This document shows positions 1-8,329 of a stretch of 16,827 nucleotides of DNA, in pieces. How positions within the stretch are numbered: the stretch's first letter is position 1; each line of letters opens with the position of its first letter. The position numbers were made by a program, and so were the translations under genes. The notes below the pieces were generated by a model. It saw only the letters and a list, made by a program, of their open reading frames with translations, did not search any database and had not been told where the DNA came from. The DNA is from an uncultured Faecalibacterium sp. GTDB taxonomy: Bacteria > Bacillota > Clostridia > Oscillospirales > Ruminococcaceae. Location of the stretch: NCBI GenBank assembly GCA_934525405.1, contig CAKSZF010000027.1, positions 1 through 16,827 on the forward strand, read 5' to 3'.

Positions 1-758
1 CCAAGGCTGAGCAGCATCTCCTTGGTGCGCTCGGCGCTGCAATCGCACTGGTACTGCACCGTGCGCTCGTCCAGCACGTTGGGGGTAAAGCCCGCCAGCG
101 CCAGCTGCATCATATCCTCAGGGGTCTTACCTGCATGGAGCAGCTCGGTGACAGAGGGCATGGCGTTGATGTTCTTTTCCAGCTGGTCGATCTCAGCATC
201 GGTAGCACCGGGCAGAAGCTGCACCATAAAACCACCGGCGCAGAGGATGGACAAGTCTTTGTCCACCAGCACGCCCAGCGCCATCACGGTAGGCACCTGC
301 TCGCTGTAGGCATAGTAGCTGGTCAGATCCTCGGCGATTTCACCGGATACCAGCGGCACCTGCCCCACCGTGGGCTCCTTTTGCAGGCGGTTGTCCCGGA
401 TAACGGTCAGCACGCCGTCCTTGCCCACGGCGGTGCCCACGTCCAAGTGGCCGTTGGCTTTCGCGGGCAGCTCCACCAGCGGGTTGTCGATGCAGCCCTT
501 CACGTTGCCGGTACCGTCGGTGCAGGCGATGAGCACGCCCGCAGGGCCGCCACCTGCCACACGCAGGGTGATACGGTCGCGGTCATCCTTGAGCATGGAG
601 CCCATCAGGGTAGCACCGGTGAGCAGACGGCCCAGTGCCGCGCTGCAAGTGGCGCTTGTGGTGTGAAGCTTTTCTGCTTTACGGACGATCTCGGTGGAAT
701 CCACACCGCAGAACACGACACCGCCATTCTCGGACAGGCCGCGGATCAGGTTTGCCAT
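1..758 (-). CDS. hslO: Hsp33 redox-regulated chaperone, 3' end off the window
   Basis: Hsp33 is a cytoplasmic holdase chaperone activated when oxidative stress releases zinc from its C-terminal cysteines. I translated 252 codons from the ATG at 758; the frame is open to the left edge. Visible family features are the GNVKGCIDNP stretch, a YYAYSEQVPT segment, GGFMVQLLPG, and a C-terminal QYQCDC that supplies the first CxC pair of the zinc switch. The second pair (CxxC) would lie about 30 residues further on, outside the window, so roughly 40 residues are missing compared with the usual ~290. The start has a GGAGG Shine-Dalgarno sequence overlapping the stop of the methyltransferase gene 3 nt upstream, so the two are probably translated together. 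It is the last visible gene of the lon-engB-methyltransferase-hslO run, which fits a stress and protein-quality operon. Confidence 0.95.
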   Translation of the reverse strand, partial: MANLIRGLSENGGVVFCGVDSTEIVRKAEKLHTTSATCSAALGRLLTGATLMGSMLKDDRDRITLRVAGGGPAGVLIACTDGTGNVKGCIDNPLVELPAKANGHLDVGTAVGKDGVLTVIRDNRLQKEPTVGQVPLVSGEIAEDLTSYYAYSEQVPTVMALGVLVDKDLSILCAGGFMVQLLPGATDAEIDQLEKNINAMPSVTELLHAGKTPEDMMQLALAGFTPNVLDERTVQYQCDCSAERTKEMLLSL

Positions 759-761
759 AGG

Positions 762-1511
762 TTATTCCTCCAGTTGTGTATACTGTTTTGTTGCGCAGAA
801 GAAGTAGCGCTGGCTTTCCTCAGTCAGCGAGCCAAAAGTTTCGCCATCGCAGACACTTTCCAGCACAAAACCGTGCTTTTCCAGCGATGTACGGATGGTG
901 TCCAGATCGTAGGTATACTCGCAGAATTCCTCGTGGAAATGCTCGCCGGTCTCGTGATAATCAATATCCACCGTGATTTCCACCTTGCGGTCGGCAGCGT
1001 TATAGTGGTTGCGCCACACACAGGAGGCATCCTCTTCCTCAAAGGTGAACGCGTTATCGCCCAGAACCTTCCGGTGCTTATAGGGGGTGTTCATATCAAA
1101 CAGGAACACGCCGCCCTTTTCCATGAAAAAGCCCGCATTGGCAATGGCAGTATCCAGATCCGGGATGTGGTTGAAGGTATCAAAGGTAGATACCGCCGCC
1201 CGGATGGTACCGTAGAGATCCAGCTTGAGCAGATCCTGCCGGAGCAGCAGCAAGCGGCCGGAAAGCCCCAGCTGTTCGGCCTTATCCCGCACCACACAGA
1301 GCATCTCCTCCGACTGGTCAATGCCGATCATATCGTAGCCTGCCTGCGTCAGCATCAGGGTCAGTTCCCCGGTGCCGCAGCCAAGGTCGGCTACAATGCC
1401 ATCGTGGATGCCGTGGGCTTCCAGCTTTGCATGGATCTGGCTGTACAGGGCGTCGTAGTCCGCTTCGCCGTTGAATTCATCGTAAAAATAGGCAAATTCG
1501 TTGTAAGCCAT
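762..1511 (-). CDS. Class I SAM-dependent methyltransferase
   Basis: A 249-residue protein with a Rossmann-type SAM-binding fold. Motif I is ADLGCGTG at residues 41-48; the acidic residue ending strand beta2 is D65 in GIDQSEEML. The N-terminus (NEFAYFYDEFN...ADYDALY) matches a group of Firmicutes methyltransferases that begin with a YDxL-type segment. The substrate cannot be read from the sequence; small-molecule and tRNA/rRNA targets are both possible. The ATG at 1511 is preceded by GGAG with 7-nt spacing, and that Shine-Dalgarno overlaps the end of engB, whose stop is only 4 nt upstream. hslO follows 3 nt downstream. The family call is firm; the specific function is unknown. Confidence 0.88.
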   Translation of the reverse strand: MAYNEFAYFYDEFNGEADYDALYSQIHAKLEAHGIHDGIVADLGCGTGELTLMLTQAGYDMIGIDQSEEMLCVVRDKAEQLGLSGRLLLLRQDLLKLDLYGTIRAAVSTFDTFNHIPDLDTAIANAGFFMEKGGVFLFDMNTPYKHRKVLGDNAFTFEEEDASCVWRNHYNAADRKVEITVDIDYHETGEHFHEEFCEYTYDLDTIRTSLEKHGFVLESVCDGETFGSLTEESQRYFFCATKQYTQLEE

Positions 1512-1515
1512 GGCG

Positions 1516-2118
1516 TTACTCCGCTTCCTCGTTTTCCGCAGCCACTGCGGCGTTGAGCACTGCTTGCAGCTCCGGGATGCCGTAGCCGTTTTCGCCGCTG
1601 GTCAGCACCACCTTCTGGCAGCCGTAGGGGCGGCAGATGTTTTCAAAGTCCTCCTGCGTTTTGGCAAGCTGGCTTTTTTTCAGTTTGTCCGCCTTGGTCA
1701 GCGCCACCACATAGGGGATGCGGTGGTAGTGCAGGTAGCGCAGCATCTGCAAATCGTCTGCGCTGGGTGCGTGGCGGCAGTCCAGCAGCTGCACCAGCAA
1801 GGTGTGGTGGCGAGGTGCCTCGAAGTAGCTGTTGATGAGGTCGTCCCAGCGCTCGCGGTCGGCGTTGCTCACCTTGGCGTAGCCGTAGCCCGGCAGGTCC
1901 ACAAAGTAGCAGTCGTCCACCGAATAGAAGTTGATGGTAGCCGTTTTGCCCGGCGTACTGGACACGCGCGCCAGATTTTTGCGGCTGCACAGCTTGTTGA
2001 TCAGGCTGGATTTGCCCACGTTGGAGCGCCCCGAAAAGCTCAGCTCCGGGCGGTCGCTTTCGGGCAGCTGGCTGGAAATGCCATAGCTGGCAATAAAATC
2101 AGCTTTATTGAAGATCAT
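1516..2118 (-). CDS. engB: Ribosome-biogenesis GTP-binding protein EngB/YsxC
   Basis: A 200-residue TrmE-Era-EngA-EngB-like GTPase needed for assembly of the large ribosomal subunit. All G motifs are visible: G1 GRSNVGKSS at residues 30-38, G2 around T55-PGKT, G3 DLPG at 74-77 followed by the YGYAK stretch typical of EngB, and G4 TKAD at 141-144. The length is normal for the family (about 195-210). The ATG at 2118 has an AAGGA Shine-Dalgarno 7 nt upstream. The gene lies 21 nt downstream of lon, the classical lon-engB (lonA-ysxC) order of Firmicutes, which supports both calls. Nothing in the sequence looks damaged. Confidence 0.97.
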   Translation of the reverse strand: MIFNKADFIASYGISSQLPESDRPELSFSGRSNVGKSSLINKLCSRKNLARVSSTPGKTATINFYSVDDCYFVDLPGYGYAKVSNADRERWDDLINSYFEAPRHHTLLVQLLDCRHAPSADDLQMLRYLHYHRIPYVVALTKADKLKKSQLAKTQEDFENICRPYGCQKVVLTSGENGYGIPELQAVLNAAVAAENEEAE

Positions 2119-2139
2119 GGCGTGTTCCTTTCTAGTTTT

Positions 2140-4593
2140 TCAGCAGACAGCGCCCGGCTGGTTCTTCTCAGGCGCGGCGGGAATGCGGTTTTCCCCTGCC
2201 TTGGACTTTTTGGTTCTGGGACGCCCTGCGGTGCTCTTTTCCGCCTTCGGCTTGAGCAGAGCAGCGGCCAGCACCTGCGAGAGGTTTTGCATAGGCAGGA
2301 AGGTCAGGTTCTTCTTGACCTCCTCGTCCACGTCGTAAAGATCAGGTTCGTTGTCCTTGGGGATGAGCACGGTTTTCATGCCCTCGCGGTAGGCAGCCAT
2401 GCTCTTTTCCCGCAGGCCGCCGATGGGCAGCACATTGCCGTGCAGGGTGATCTCGCCGGTCATGGCCACATCGCCGCGCACCGGTACGCCGGACAGGCAG
2501 GACACCAGCGCCGTGGTCAGGGTGACGCCCGCACTAGGGCCGTCCTTGGGCACAGCACCCTCGGGGGCGTGGATGTGCAGATCGCACTTTTTCAGCCGCT
2601 CGGGGTCGATGCCATATTCCTCGGCGTGGACGCGCACCCAAGTGACTGCCAGCTGTGCGCTCTCCTTCATCACATCGCCCAGCGAGCCGGTAACGGTGAT
2701 CTTGCCGGTGCCATTGTCCATGACCTGCACCTCAATGGGCAGAGTCTCGCCGCCTACGCTGGTCCATGCCAGACCGTTGGCGATGCCCACGGCATTGGTG
2801 CGGTTGAGGAAGTCCGGCTTGACGATGCGGGGACCCAGCAGCTCCTCCAGCATGGTAGCGGTAACAGCTACGCTTTCCACCTCGCCGGAAGCGATCTTGC
2901 GGGCGCACTTGCGCAGCACGCTGGTGATGGTACGCTCCAGATTACGCACACCGGCCTCGCGGGTGTAGCCGTCGATGATGCCGTAGAGTGCGCTCTGGTT
3001 CATGGTGACCTTGCCGGTCAGGCCGCAGGCCTTGAGCTGCTTGGGCAGCAAGTGCTTGCGGGCAATGTTATACTTTTCCACGCGGGTGTAGCTGGGCAGC
3101 TCGATGACGTCCATGCGGTCGCGCAGCGGGCCGGGGATGCTGCCCAAGTCGTTCGCGGTGGTAATAAAGAGCACATGGCTCAGATCAAACGGAATATCAA
3201 TAAAATGATCGTTGAAGGTGCTGTTCTGCTCCGGGTCCAGCGCCTCCAGCAGAGCTGCCGCCGGGTCGCCCCGGAAGTCCCCTGCCAGCTTGTCGATCTC
3301 GTCCAGCAGCATCAGGGGGTTGGAGGACTTGGCGGTGATCATGGCGCTGATGATCTTGCCGGGCATGGCACCGATGTAGGTGCGGCGGTGGCCGCGGATC
3401 TCGGCTTCGTCCCGCACGCCGCCAAGGCTGATGCGCACGTACTTGCGGCCAAGGCTTTCGGCGATGGAACGCGCAATACTGGTCTTGCCAACGCCCGGAG
3501 GGCCGACCAAGCAGATGATCTGTGCCTTCACGTCCGGTGCAAGCTTGCGCACGGCCAGCGTTTCCAGAATGCGATCCTTGACCTTTTTCAGGCCGTAGTG
3601 ATCCCGGTCCAGGATCTGCTGGGCGCGGTGGATATCCAGATCATCCACGGTCATGGTGTTCCACGGCAGATCCAGACAGGTATCCAGATAGGTGCGGATG
3701 ACCGTGGCTTCCTGATTGCTGCTCTGCATCCGGGACAGGCGGTCTACCTCCTTGAGCAGCTTTTTCTCGCTGTCCTCGGCAAGGTGAAGCTCCCGGATCT
3801 TGCGGCGGTAATCATCGGCCTCGGCGTGGGTATCGTCTCCCTCGCCCAGCTCGTCGTTGATGATGTGCAATTGCTCGTGCAGGTAGTAATCGCGCTGGTT
3901 CTTGTCCATGGACTCGTTGACCTTTTCCGCGATCTCCTTTTCGATCTTCATCACCTGACATTCACGGCGCAGCATCTCCACAAGGCGCTGCAAACGGCCG
4001 TTGAGGGTGTTCTCGTTCATCACAGCCTGCTTGTCCTCGTAGCGGAACAAGAGGTTTGCCGGCATATACTCGGTGAGGAACATGGGGTCATCGCTGGAAA
4101 CGATGGTGAACACCACGTCCTTTGCAAGGCGCGGGTTCATGCCCAGATACTCGTCAAAGCCGGTCTTGAGGGCGCGGAGCAGTGCTTCGGTCTCCACAGC
4201 TTCTTCGGGCTTTGCGGCACGCACCGGAGCGGAGCGCACGGCAGACAGCAGAAAATCGCCGGTGGTATCCAGCTCGGTCAGCTTGGCGCGGTACTTGCCC
4301 TCCACCAGCACCTTGACCAGCTCGTCCGACACACGCAGCACCTGCTTGACCTCGGCCACTACGCCGTAGGTGTACAGGTCCTGCTGGGTGGGCTCGCTGG
4401 TCTCCATCTCCTTCTGGGCTACCAGAAATACGTTGGAGTTATTGGCCATGGCCCACTCCACGGCGGCAATGCTCTTTTCCCGCCCGACTTCAAAATGAAC
4501 AAGGTTGTTGGGGAACACCACCAGCCCGCGCAGTGCGATGGTGGGCAGATGGAGTTCCTTCCGCTCGACCTTGATGGTAACTTTTTCAGACAT
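2140..4593 (-). CDS. lon: ATP-dependent Lon protease
   Basis: An 817-residue cytoplasmic AAA+ serine protease that degrades misfolded and regulatory proteins. The N-terminal LON substrate domain covers about residues 12-205, followed by a coiled region. The AAA+ module has Walker A GPPGVGKT at 364-371 and Walker B LMLLDEID at 427-434. The C-terminal protease domain carries the Ser-Lys dyad: S687 in KDGPSAG and K730 in LREK. I chose the ATG at 4593 over an in-frame TTG at 4599 because the GGGAGG Shine-Dalgarno is 9 nt from the ATG but only 3 nt from the TTG. Residues 781-817 form a basic, Pro/Lys-rich tail (KPKAEK, RPRTKK) beyond the usual end of LonA. A promoter and two inverted repeats precede the gene; it heads the run lon-engB-methyltransferase-hslO. 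Confidence 0.97.
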   Translation of the reverse strand: MSEKVTIKVERKELHLPTIALRGLVVFPNNLVHFEVGREKSIAAVEWAMANNSNVFLVAQKEMETSEPTQQDLYTYGVVAEVKQVLRVSDELVKVLVEGKYRAKLTELDTTGDFLLSAVRSAPVRAAKPEEAVETEALLRALKTGFDEYLGMNPRLAKDVVFTIVSSDDPMFLTEYMPANLLFRYEDKQAVMNENTLNGRLQRLVEMLRRECQVMKIEKEIAEKVNESMDKNQRDYYLHEQLHIINDELGEGDDTHAEADDYRRKIRELHLAEDSEKKLLKEVDRLSRMQSSNQEATVIRTYLDTCLDLPWNTMTVDDLDIHRAQQILDRDHYGLKKVKDRILETLAVRKLAPDVKAQIICLVGPPGVGKTSIARSIAESLGRKYVRISLGGVRDEAEIRGHRRTYIGAMPGKIISAMITAKSSNPLMLLDEIDKLAGDFRGDPAAALLEALDPEQNSTFNDHFIDIPFDLSHVLFITTANDLGSIPGPLRDRMDVIELPSYTRVEKYNIARKHLLPKQLKACGLTGKVTMNQSALYGIIDGYTREAGVRNLERTITSVLRKCARKIASGEVESVAVTATMLEELLGPRIVKPDFLNRTNAVGIANGLAWTSVGGETLPIEVQVMDNGTGKITVTGSLGDVMKESAQLAVTWVRVHAEEYGIDPERLKKCDLHIHAPEGAVPKDGPSAGVTLTTALVSCLSGVPVRGDVAMTGEITLHGNVLPIGGLREKSMAAYREGMKTVLIPKDNEPDLYDVDEEVKKNLTFLPMQNLSQVLAAALLKPKAEKSTAGRPRTKKSKAGENRIPAAPEKNQPGAVC

Positions 4594-4609
4594 ATACAAA
4601 CACCTCCCG

Positions 4610-4640
4610 ACTGCCGCTCAAGTTCCCATGCTGCGGCAGT
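4610..4640. repeat. 8-bp inverted repeat in the lon leader
   Basis: Perfect arms ACTGCCGC (4610-4617) and GCGGCAGT (4633-4640) are separated by 15 nt. In the lon transcript this would form a hairpin ending just upstream of the GGGAGG ribosome binding site (4603-4608). It could be a repressor operator or a leader stem affecting translation. No HrcA CIRCE or CtsR-type repeat is visible. The symmetry is certain; the function is inferred. Confidence 0.5.
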
Positions 4641-4685
4641 GCTATCTTTTGGGGTCTTTTTTGATAAAAATACAGTTGTTTCCTT

Positions 4686-4713
4686 ATTATACAGATTTCC
4701 GGCCAAAATGCAA
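4686..4713 (-). promoter_or_regulatory. Probable sigma-A promoter of lon
   Basis: Read on the minus strand, a perfect -10 TATAAT (4686-4691) lies 16 nt from a weak -35 TTGCAT (4708-4713; only TTG matches). It is about 90 nt upstream of the lon ATG and just downstream of the Gx-type membrane protein gene. The -35 lies inside the loop of a 7-bp inverted repeat (TTCCGGC 4697-4703 / GCCGGAA 4721-4727), which could be an operator or the remnant of an upstream terminator. Confidence 0.6.
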
Positions 4714-4734
4714 CTGCCCAGCCGGAATGGTCGG

Positions 4735-5280
4735 TCATTCGGGGCGGTTTTCGTGGGTATTGAAGCCCATTTTGCCCAGCGCGGGCAGCAGCGCACGCAA
4801 CGTGACCGAGGTGAGCGCACCCATGACAAGCCCCAGCACCAGCATGACAGGCGCGTAGTACAGCGACAAAGACGAGGAGATGATGACCCCCGCGCCCAGC
4901 AGCTGCCCCACGTTATGCGCCAGAGCGCCGCAGACCGACAGGATGAACCATGTGGGCCGCACCGGCAAAAGATAATACAGCACCCACATCACCGCAAGGG
5001 ACAAAAGGCCGCCGCACAGCGAGAGGAAGCCCGCCGTGAAGCCGGAGACCAGAAAGACGAACAGTGCCTTGAGCACATCCAGCACCAGTGCCTGCCGGGG
5101 ACCCATGAAGAACAAGGCGTACATGACCACGATGTTGGCAAGCCCCAGCTTCATGCCCGGCAAAAGCCCCGGGATGACCAGCGTTCCCTCGATGAAGGAA
5201 AGCGCCATGGCCAGTGCAAACAGCAGACCAGACAGGGCGATGTGCCGTGTTTTTTGATAGTTGCGGTGATTTTTAGGCAT
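4735..5280 (-). CDS. Gx transporter family membrane protein (heptaprenyl diphosphate synthase component I-like)
   Basis: A 181-residue, very hydrophobic protein with about five or six predicted membrane segments. The signature is the early LPGMKLGLANIVVMYALFF stretch (residues about 40-58), followed by a glycine/serine-rich helix (GFTAGFLSLCGGLLSLAVMW) and a later AHNVGQLLGA segment. This pattern belongs to the family labelled both 'Gx transporter' and 'heptaprenyl diphosphate synthase component I'. The fold resembles small-molecule substrate-binding (ECF S-like) components, so a transport role is plausible, but the substrate is unknown. The ATG at 5280 has AAAGGAG 10 nt upstream, overlapping the stop of the ABC-F gene 15 nt away, so it is probably co-transcribed with it. 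It is unlikely to be a soluble prenyltransferase despite the old family name. Confidence 0.82.
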   Translation of the reverse strand: MPKNHRNYQKTRHIALSGLLFALAMALSFIEGTLVIPGLLPGMKLGLANIVVMYALFFMGPRQALVLDVLKALFVFLVSGFTAGFLSLCGGLLSLAVMWVLYYLLPVRPTWFILSVCGALAHNVGQLLGAGVIISSSLSLYYAPVMLVLGLVMGALTSVTLRALLPALGKMGFNTHENRPE

Positions 5281-5295
5281 AGAGGATACGCTCCT

Positions 5296-7191
5296 TTATT
5301 CTTCGGGCTGCTGCGTCTGCTCGTAGGCTTCCTGCTCTTCCATGGCGGCTTCCCATGCGGCAAAAAGTTCCTCCTGATGGAAGCGCAGGTCGCTCAGCTC
5401 ATCGCTTTTCTGGCGCAGCAGGTCGGGGTCGTTGTACACCTCCGGGGAGTTGATCTCGTTGTCCAGCTCCACCTCGCGTGCACCGCAGGCTTCCATCTCG
5501 TCCTCGCATGCCTTGATCTTGGCGCGCAGCTCGGCGCGACGGCGGCGCTGCTCCTTGCCGTAGCCGGTCTTGGCGGGCTCGGCAGCCTTCTGGGCAGCCT
5601 GCACCGGGGCGGCGCGTCCCATCAGGGCATCGTAGCTGGGGTAAAGCACCGCCTTGCCGTCCTCAAGATAGAGGATGGGACAGGCCAGACTGTTCATCAG
5701 GTGACGGTCGTGGGTGACCAGCAGCAGGGTGCCGGTATAGGCCATCAGCGCTTCGGTCAGGTTTTCGCGGGTATAGATGTCCAAGTGGTTGGTAGGCTCG
5801 TCCAGAAACAGCAGATTCGGGCGTTCCAGCACGATCTCTGCAAAGCGCAGACGCGCCAGCTCGCCGCCGGACAGAGCCTCGCAGGATTTGAACACCGTAT
5901 CGCCCCGAAAACCCAGCTTTGCAAGGTGGCTGCGCACTTCCAGCTCGGTCATGCGGGGGTACTTGTTCCAGATGACGTCAATGACTCTGCCCTGCCCCAG
6001 ACGGTTCTGCTGCTGGGCAAAGATGCTGGGACGCGCCCCGGTGCCCAGCCGCACCATGCCGCCGGAGGGGCGGCGCTTGCCATCCAGCACCTGCATCAGG
6101 GTGGATTTGCCCGCACCGTTGGGACCGGCAATGATAAGCCGCTGCCCGCGGCAGACCGTATAGGTAAAGGGTTCCAGCAGGGTGCGCTCCCCGATCTTGA
6201 TGCTGAGGTTTTTCAGCATCACCAGTTCGTTCCACGGCTCTACGTCGTATTCAAAGCGGAATTTCAGCTGGTTGGTCTCGTCCTTGGGTGCTTCGGTAAT
6301 CTCCAGCTTTTCCAGCTGCTTGCGACGGCTCTGCGCCATTTTGGTAGTGGAGGCGCGCACAAGGTTGCGGTCCACATAGTCCTGCAGCTTTTCAGCCAGT
6401 GCTACGTCGGCATCGTGCTGCTTCTGGCGCAGGGCATCGGCGGCTTCCTTCTGGGGCAGATAAGCCGAGAAGTTGCCCTTGTAGGTGGTCATGGTCTGAA
6501 AGGATACCTCCCAGATCTTTGTGCAGACATTGTCAAGGAAATAGCGGTCGTGGCTGACCACCAGCACCGCGCCGGAATAGCCCTTGAGGTAGTTTTCCAG
6601 CCATTCCATGGTGGCAAAGTCCAAGTGGTTGGTGGGCTCGTCCAGAATGAGGACATCGGGCTTTTCCAGCAGCAGCTTTGCCAGACGCAGCCGCGTCAAC
6701 TCGCCGCCGGAGAGCACTGCAATGTTCTTTTGCCATGTATCCTGCGCAAAGCCCATGCCGGACAGCACCTTTTTGATGTTCACATCCATATTGTAGCCAT
6801 CGGCGGCATCCACGATGTTTTGCAGCGCATCGTGCTGAGCCAGCAGGTCGGCATTCTCCGGCTGGGCAGCCATGCGGCGCTCCAGAATTTGCATCTGCGC
6901 CATGGCATCCAGTACCGGGGCAAAGGTGGCGCGCATCTCGCCGTAGATATCCAGTGTGGCGTCCAGCTTTGCGTTCTGTTCCAGATAACCTAGTGTTACC
7001 CCGTGGGTCACGCTGAACTCGCCCTCGTAGTCCTGATATTCGCCGGTAAGGATCTTGAGCAGGGTGGTCTTGCCTGCGCCGTTTTGTCCCACGATGCCGA
7101 TGCGGTCCTCCCGCTCGACACTGGCGGTCACATCGTGCAGCACCACCTTTTCGCCAAAGGTCTTACCCAGTTTTTCCAAATGTATCAGCAT
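5296..7191 (-). CDS. ABC-F family ATPase (ribosome-associated)
   Basis: A 631-residue protein with two ATP-binding cassettes and no membrane segments, the layout of ABC-F translation factors that act at the ribosomal E site. Cassette 1 has Walker A GQNGAGKTT (35-43), signature LSGGE (160-164), Walker B with D184/E185 and H-loop H214. A charged inter-domain linker (about 245-300) corresponds to the P-site tRNA interaction motif. Cassette 2 has GPNGAGKST (356-364), LSGGE (440-444), D464/E465 and H494. Residues about 545-625 form a charged C-terminal coiled coil, as in YdiF/Uup-type members. Nothing indicates antibiotic resistance: it sits in a housekeeping operon without a regulatory leader. 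The Shine-Dalgarno is weak, and the start follows a YjjG-like gene by 33 nt. The subfamily is uncertain. Confidence 0.93.
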   Translation of the reverse strand: MLIHLEKLGKTFGEKVVLHDVTASVEREDRIGIVGQNGAGKTTLLKILTGEYQDYEGEFSVTHGVTLGYLEQNAKLDATLDIYGEMRATFAPVLDAMAQMQILERRMAAQPENADLLAQHDALQNIVDAADGYNMDVNIKKVLSGMGFAQDTWQKNIAVLSGGELTRLRLAKLLLEKPDVLILDEPTNHLDFATMEWLENYLKGYSGAVLVVSHDRYFLDNVCTKIWEVSFQTMTTYKGNFSAYLPQKEAADALRQKQHDADVALAEKLQDYVDRNLVRASTTKMAQSRRKQLEKLEITEAPKDETNQLKFRFEYDVEPWNELVMLKNLSIKIGERTLLEPFTYTVCRGQRLIIAGPNGAGKSTLMQVLDGKRRPSGGMVRLGTGARPSIFAQQQNRLGQGRVIDVIWNKYPRMTELEVRSHLAKLGFRGDTVFKSCEALSGGELARLRFAEIVLERPNLLFLDEPTNHLDIYTRENLTEALMAYTGTLLLVTHDRHLMNSLACPILYLEDGKAVLYPSYDALMGRAAPVQAAQKAAEPAKTGYGKEQRRRRAELRAKIKACEDEMEACGAREVELDNEINSPEVYNDPDLLRQKSDELSDLRFHQEELFAAWEAAMEEQEAYEQTQQPEE

Positions 7192-7224
7192 AGTTTTAAT
7201 CCGTTATCCGTTCTTTTTCTAGTT

Positions 7225-7965
7225 TCAGCACTGGTGGCGGCGGTTCTTCAGGCCAACGTTGGCCAGCTCCTCCTGCTCCATCACCAGCGGATACAACTCT
7301 TCCAGACTGGCAATCTCGTAGGTGGGGATCACCTTACCGGGGTTTTCGGCGTGGTTGGGGTTGTACCAGCAGGTATCCAGCCCGGCGTTGCTGCCGCCCT
7401 GAATATCACTGGGCAGGCTGTCGCCCACCATCAGGACGTGCTCCCGGTTCTCCACGCCCAGCGCGCGCAAGGCTGCATCAAAGATGCGGGCATTGGGCTT
7501 TTCGCAGCCCATTTTCTCAGAGATGAACACGTCCTCCATAAAGTTCATCACACCGCTTTCTGCCAGACGGCGGGTCTGCACCTTCTGGGCACCGTTGCTG
7601 ACGATGGCCAGCGTTGCCACCTCGGAAAGCTCCCGCAGCACGTCCAGCACCTCCGGGCTCATCAGGTCCGGGTGGGTGGACAGCTGCTCCAGATAGTATC
7701 GGTTCATCTCCACGCCGTCACCGGCGGCATTGATGGCCTTTAAAAAGCGGCTGAACCGCTCGCCGAACAGCTTCTCGCGGCGAATCTGGCCTTTTTCCAG
7801 CTGCCGCCACAGTTCCTCGTTGATGGTGCGGTAGGTCTGCACGGTCTCGGCGTCCGGCTCGATACCGTAGTTCACCAGTGTTTCGGCCAGCGCCTTGTTT
7901 TCGGCTGCGTCAAAGTTGAGCAGCGTATTGTCCGCATCGAACAGGATGCAATAATATTTTGCCAT
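7225..7965 (-). CDS. HAD hydrolase, YjjG/YfnB-type non-canonical pyrimidine nucleotidase
   Basis: A 246-residue HAD-superfamily phosphatase. Motif I is FDADNTLLNFD with nucleophile D10 and general acid D12; the DADxTLxxFD form is typical of YjjG/YfnB nucleotidases rather than phosphoglycolate phosphatases. Motif II is S123 in VSNGAQKVQ, motif III is K156 in GCEKPNARIF, and motif IV is GDSLPSD with D182 and D187. An alpha-helical cap lies between about residues 20 and 100. Family members dephosphorylate dUMP, dTMP and modified pyrimidine nucleotides and help keep mutagenic bases out of DNA; the substrate here is inferred from family only. The Shine-Dalgarno (GTGAG) is weak. The tail HQC-stop precedes the ABC-F gene by 33 nt. 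Confidence 0.88.
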   Translation of the reverse strand: MAKYYCILFDADNTLLNFDAAENKALAETLVNYGIEPDAETVQTYRTINEELWRQLEKGQIRREKLFGERFSRFLKAINAAGDGVEMNRYYLEQLSTHPDLMSPEVLDVLRELSEVATLAIVSNGAQKVQTRRLAESGVMNFMEDVFISEKMGCEKPNARIFDAALRALGVENREHVLMVGDSLPSDIQGGSNAGLDTCWYNPNHAENPGKVIPTYEIASLEELYPLVMEQEELANVGLKNRRHQC

Positions 7966-8013
7966 AGTATCTCACTTTCTTTTCAGCATTTCCCACTTTG
8001 GTGTATCAACAGG

Positions 8014-8050
8014 GAGAAGCCAGCCCCACCCCCGGCAGAGCTGGCTTCTC
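8014..8050. other. Strong hairpin between the 73-aa gene and the yjjG-like gene
   Basis: Perfect 11-bp arms GAGAAGCCAGC (8014-8024) and GCTGGCTTCTC (8040-8050) enclose a 15-nt loop. On the minus strand it begins 1 nt after the stop of the 73-aa gene, but is followed by CCTGTTGATAC rather than a T-run. On the plus strand it is followed by TTTATT, although no plus-strand gene precedes it. It may be a leaky terminator or an mRNA-processing/stabilising stem setting levels of downstream yjjG and ABC-F. The fold is certain; the role is open. Confidence 0.6.
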
Positions 8051-8051
8051 T

Positions 8052-8273
8052 TTATTCAGAAACGATTTCATACGCAGACAGGTCTGTTTGTGCCGGGGTG
8101 TTGTCCGGACACATTGTTTTACCCTCGCAGGGCGTCAGACTGCATTTCTGCATTTCTTCCTCCAGTGCGCTGTTATCCACGTTTTCCCAGTCGGTATCGT
8201 AGTAATCCACGCTGCCGTTGGTCACGTCATTCTCCCCGGGCAGGGAGGGTGTGCGCATCGCTTCCCAGTACAT
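8052..8273 (-). CDS. Small acidic hypothetical protein with a cysteine cluster
   Basis: A 73-residue protein that I do not recognise. It is acidic, with no membrane segment or signal peptide. The middle is rich in Asp/Asn/Tyr/Trp (VDYYDTDWENVDNSALEEE), and a C-terminal half contains three cysteines spaced C-x5-C-x6-C (CSLTPCEGKTMC), which could bind a metal or form disulfides. The ATG at 8273 follows an AGGAAGGTG ribosome binding site with a somewhat long spacing, supporting real translation. It lies 56 nt downstream of the SGNH hydrolase on the same strand, and a strong hairpin starts immediately after its stop. No function is proposed. Confidence 0.65.
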   Translation of the reverse strand: MYWEAMRTPSLPGENDVTNGSVDYYDTDWENVDNSALEEEMQKCSLTPCEGKTMCPDNTPAQTDLSAYEIVSE

Positions 8274-8329
8274 AAGGGCTTCACCTTCCTCTCACGCCAG
8301 CCTATGCGGCGCGGGTGCGGAGTGTGCTC

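Noticed and set aside
135..1556. Plus-strand frame of 473 codons over hslO and the methyltransferase
   Set aside because: Codon-aligned antisense shadow of two clearly identified genes, with no ribosome binding site and no domain.
1510..6993. A plus-strand open frame of 1,827 codons
   Set aside because: engB, lon, the Gx-type gene and the ABC-F gene all share one minus-strand frame, and this plus frame is exactly codon-aligned against them. It stays open because these genes avoid TTA, CTA and TCA codons. Its translation is low-complexity (His/Gln/Val/Leu) and matches no family.
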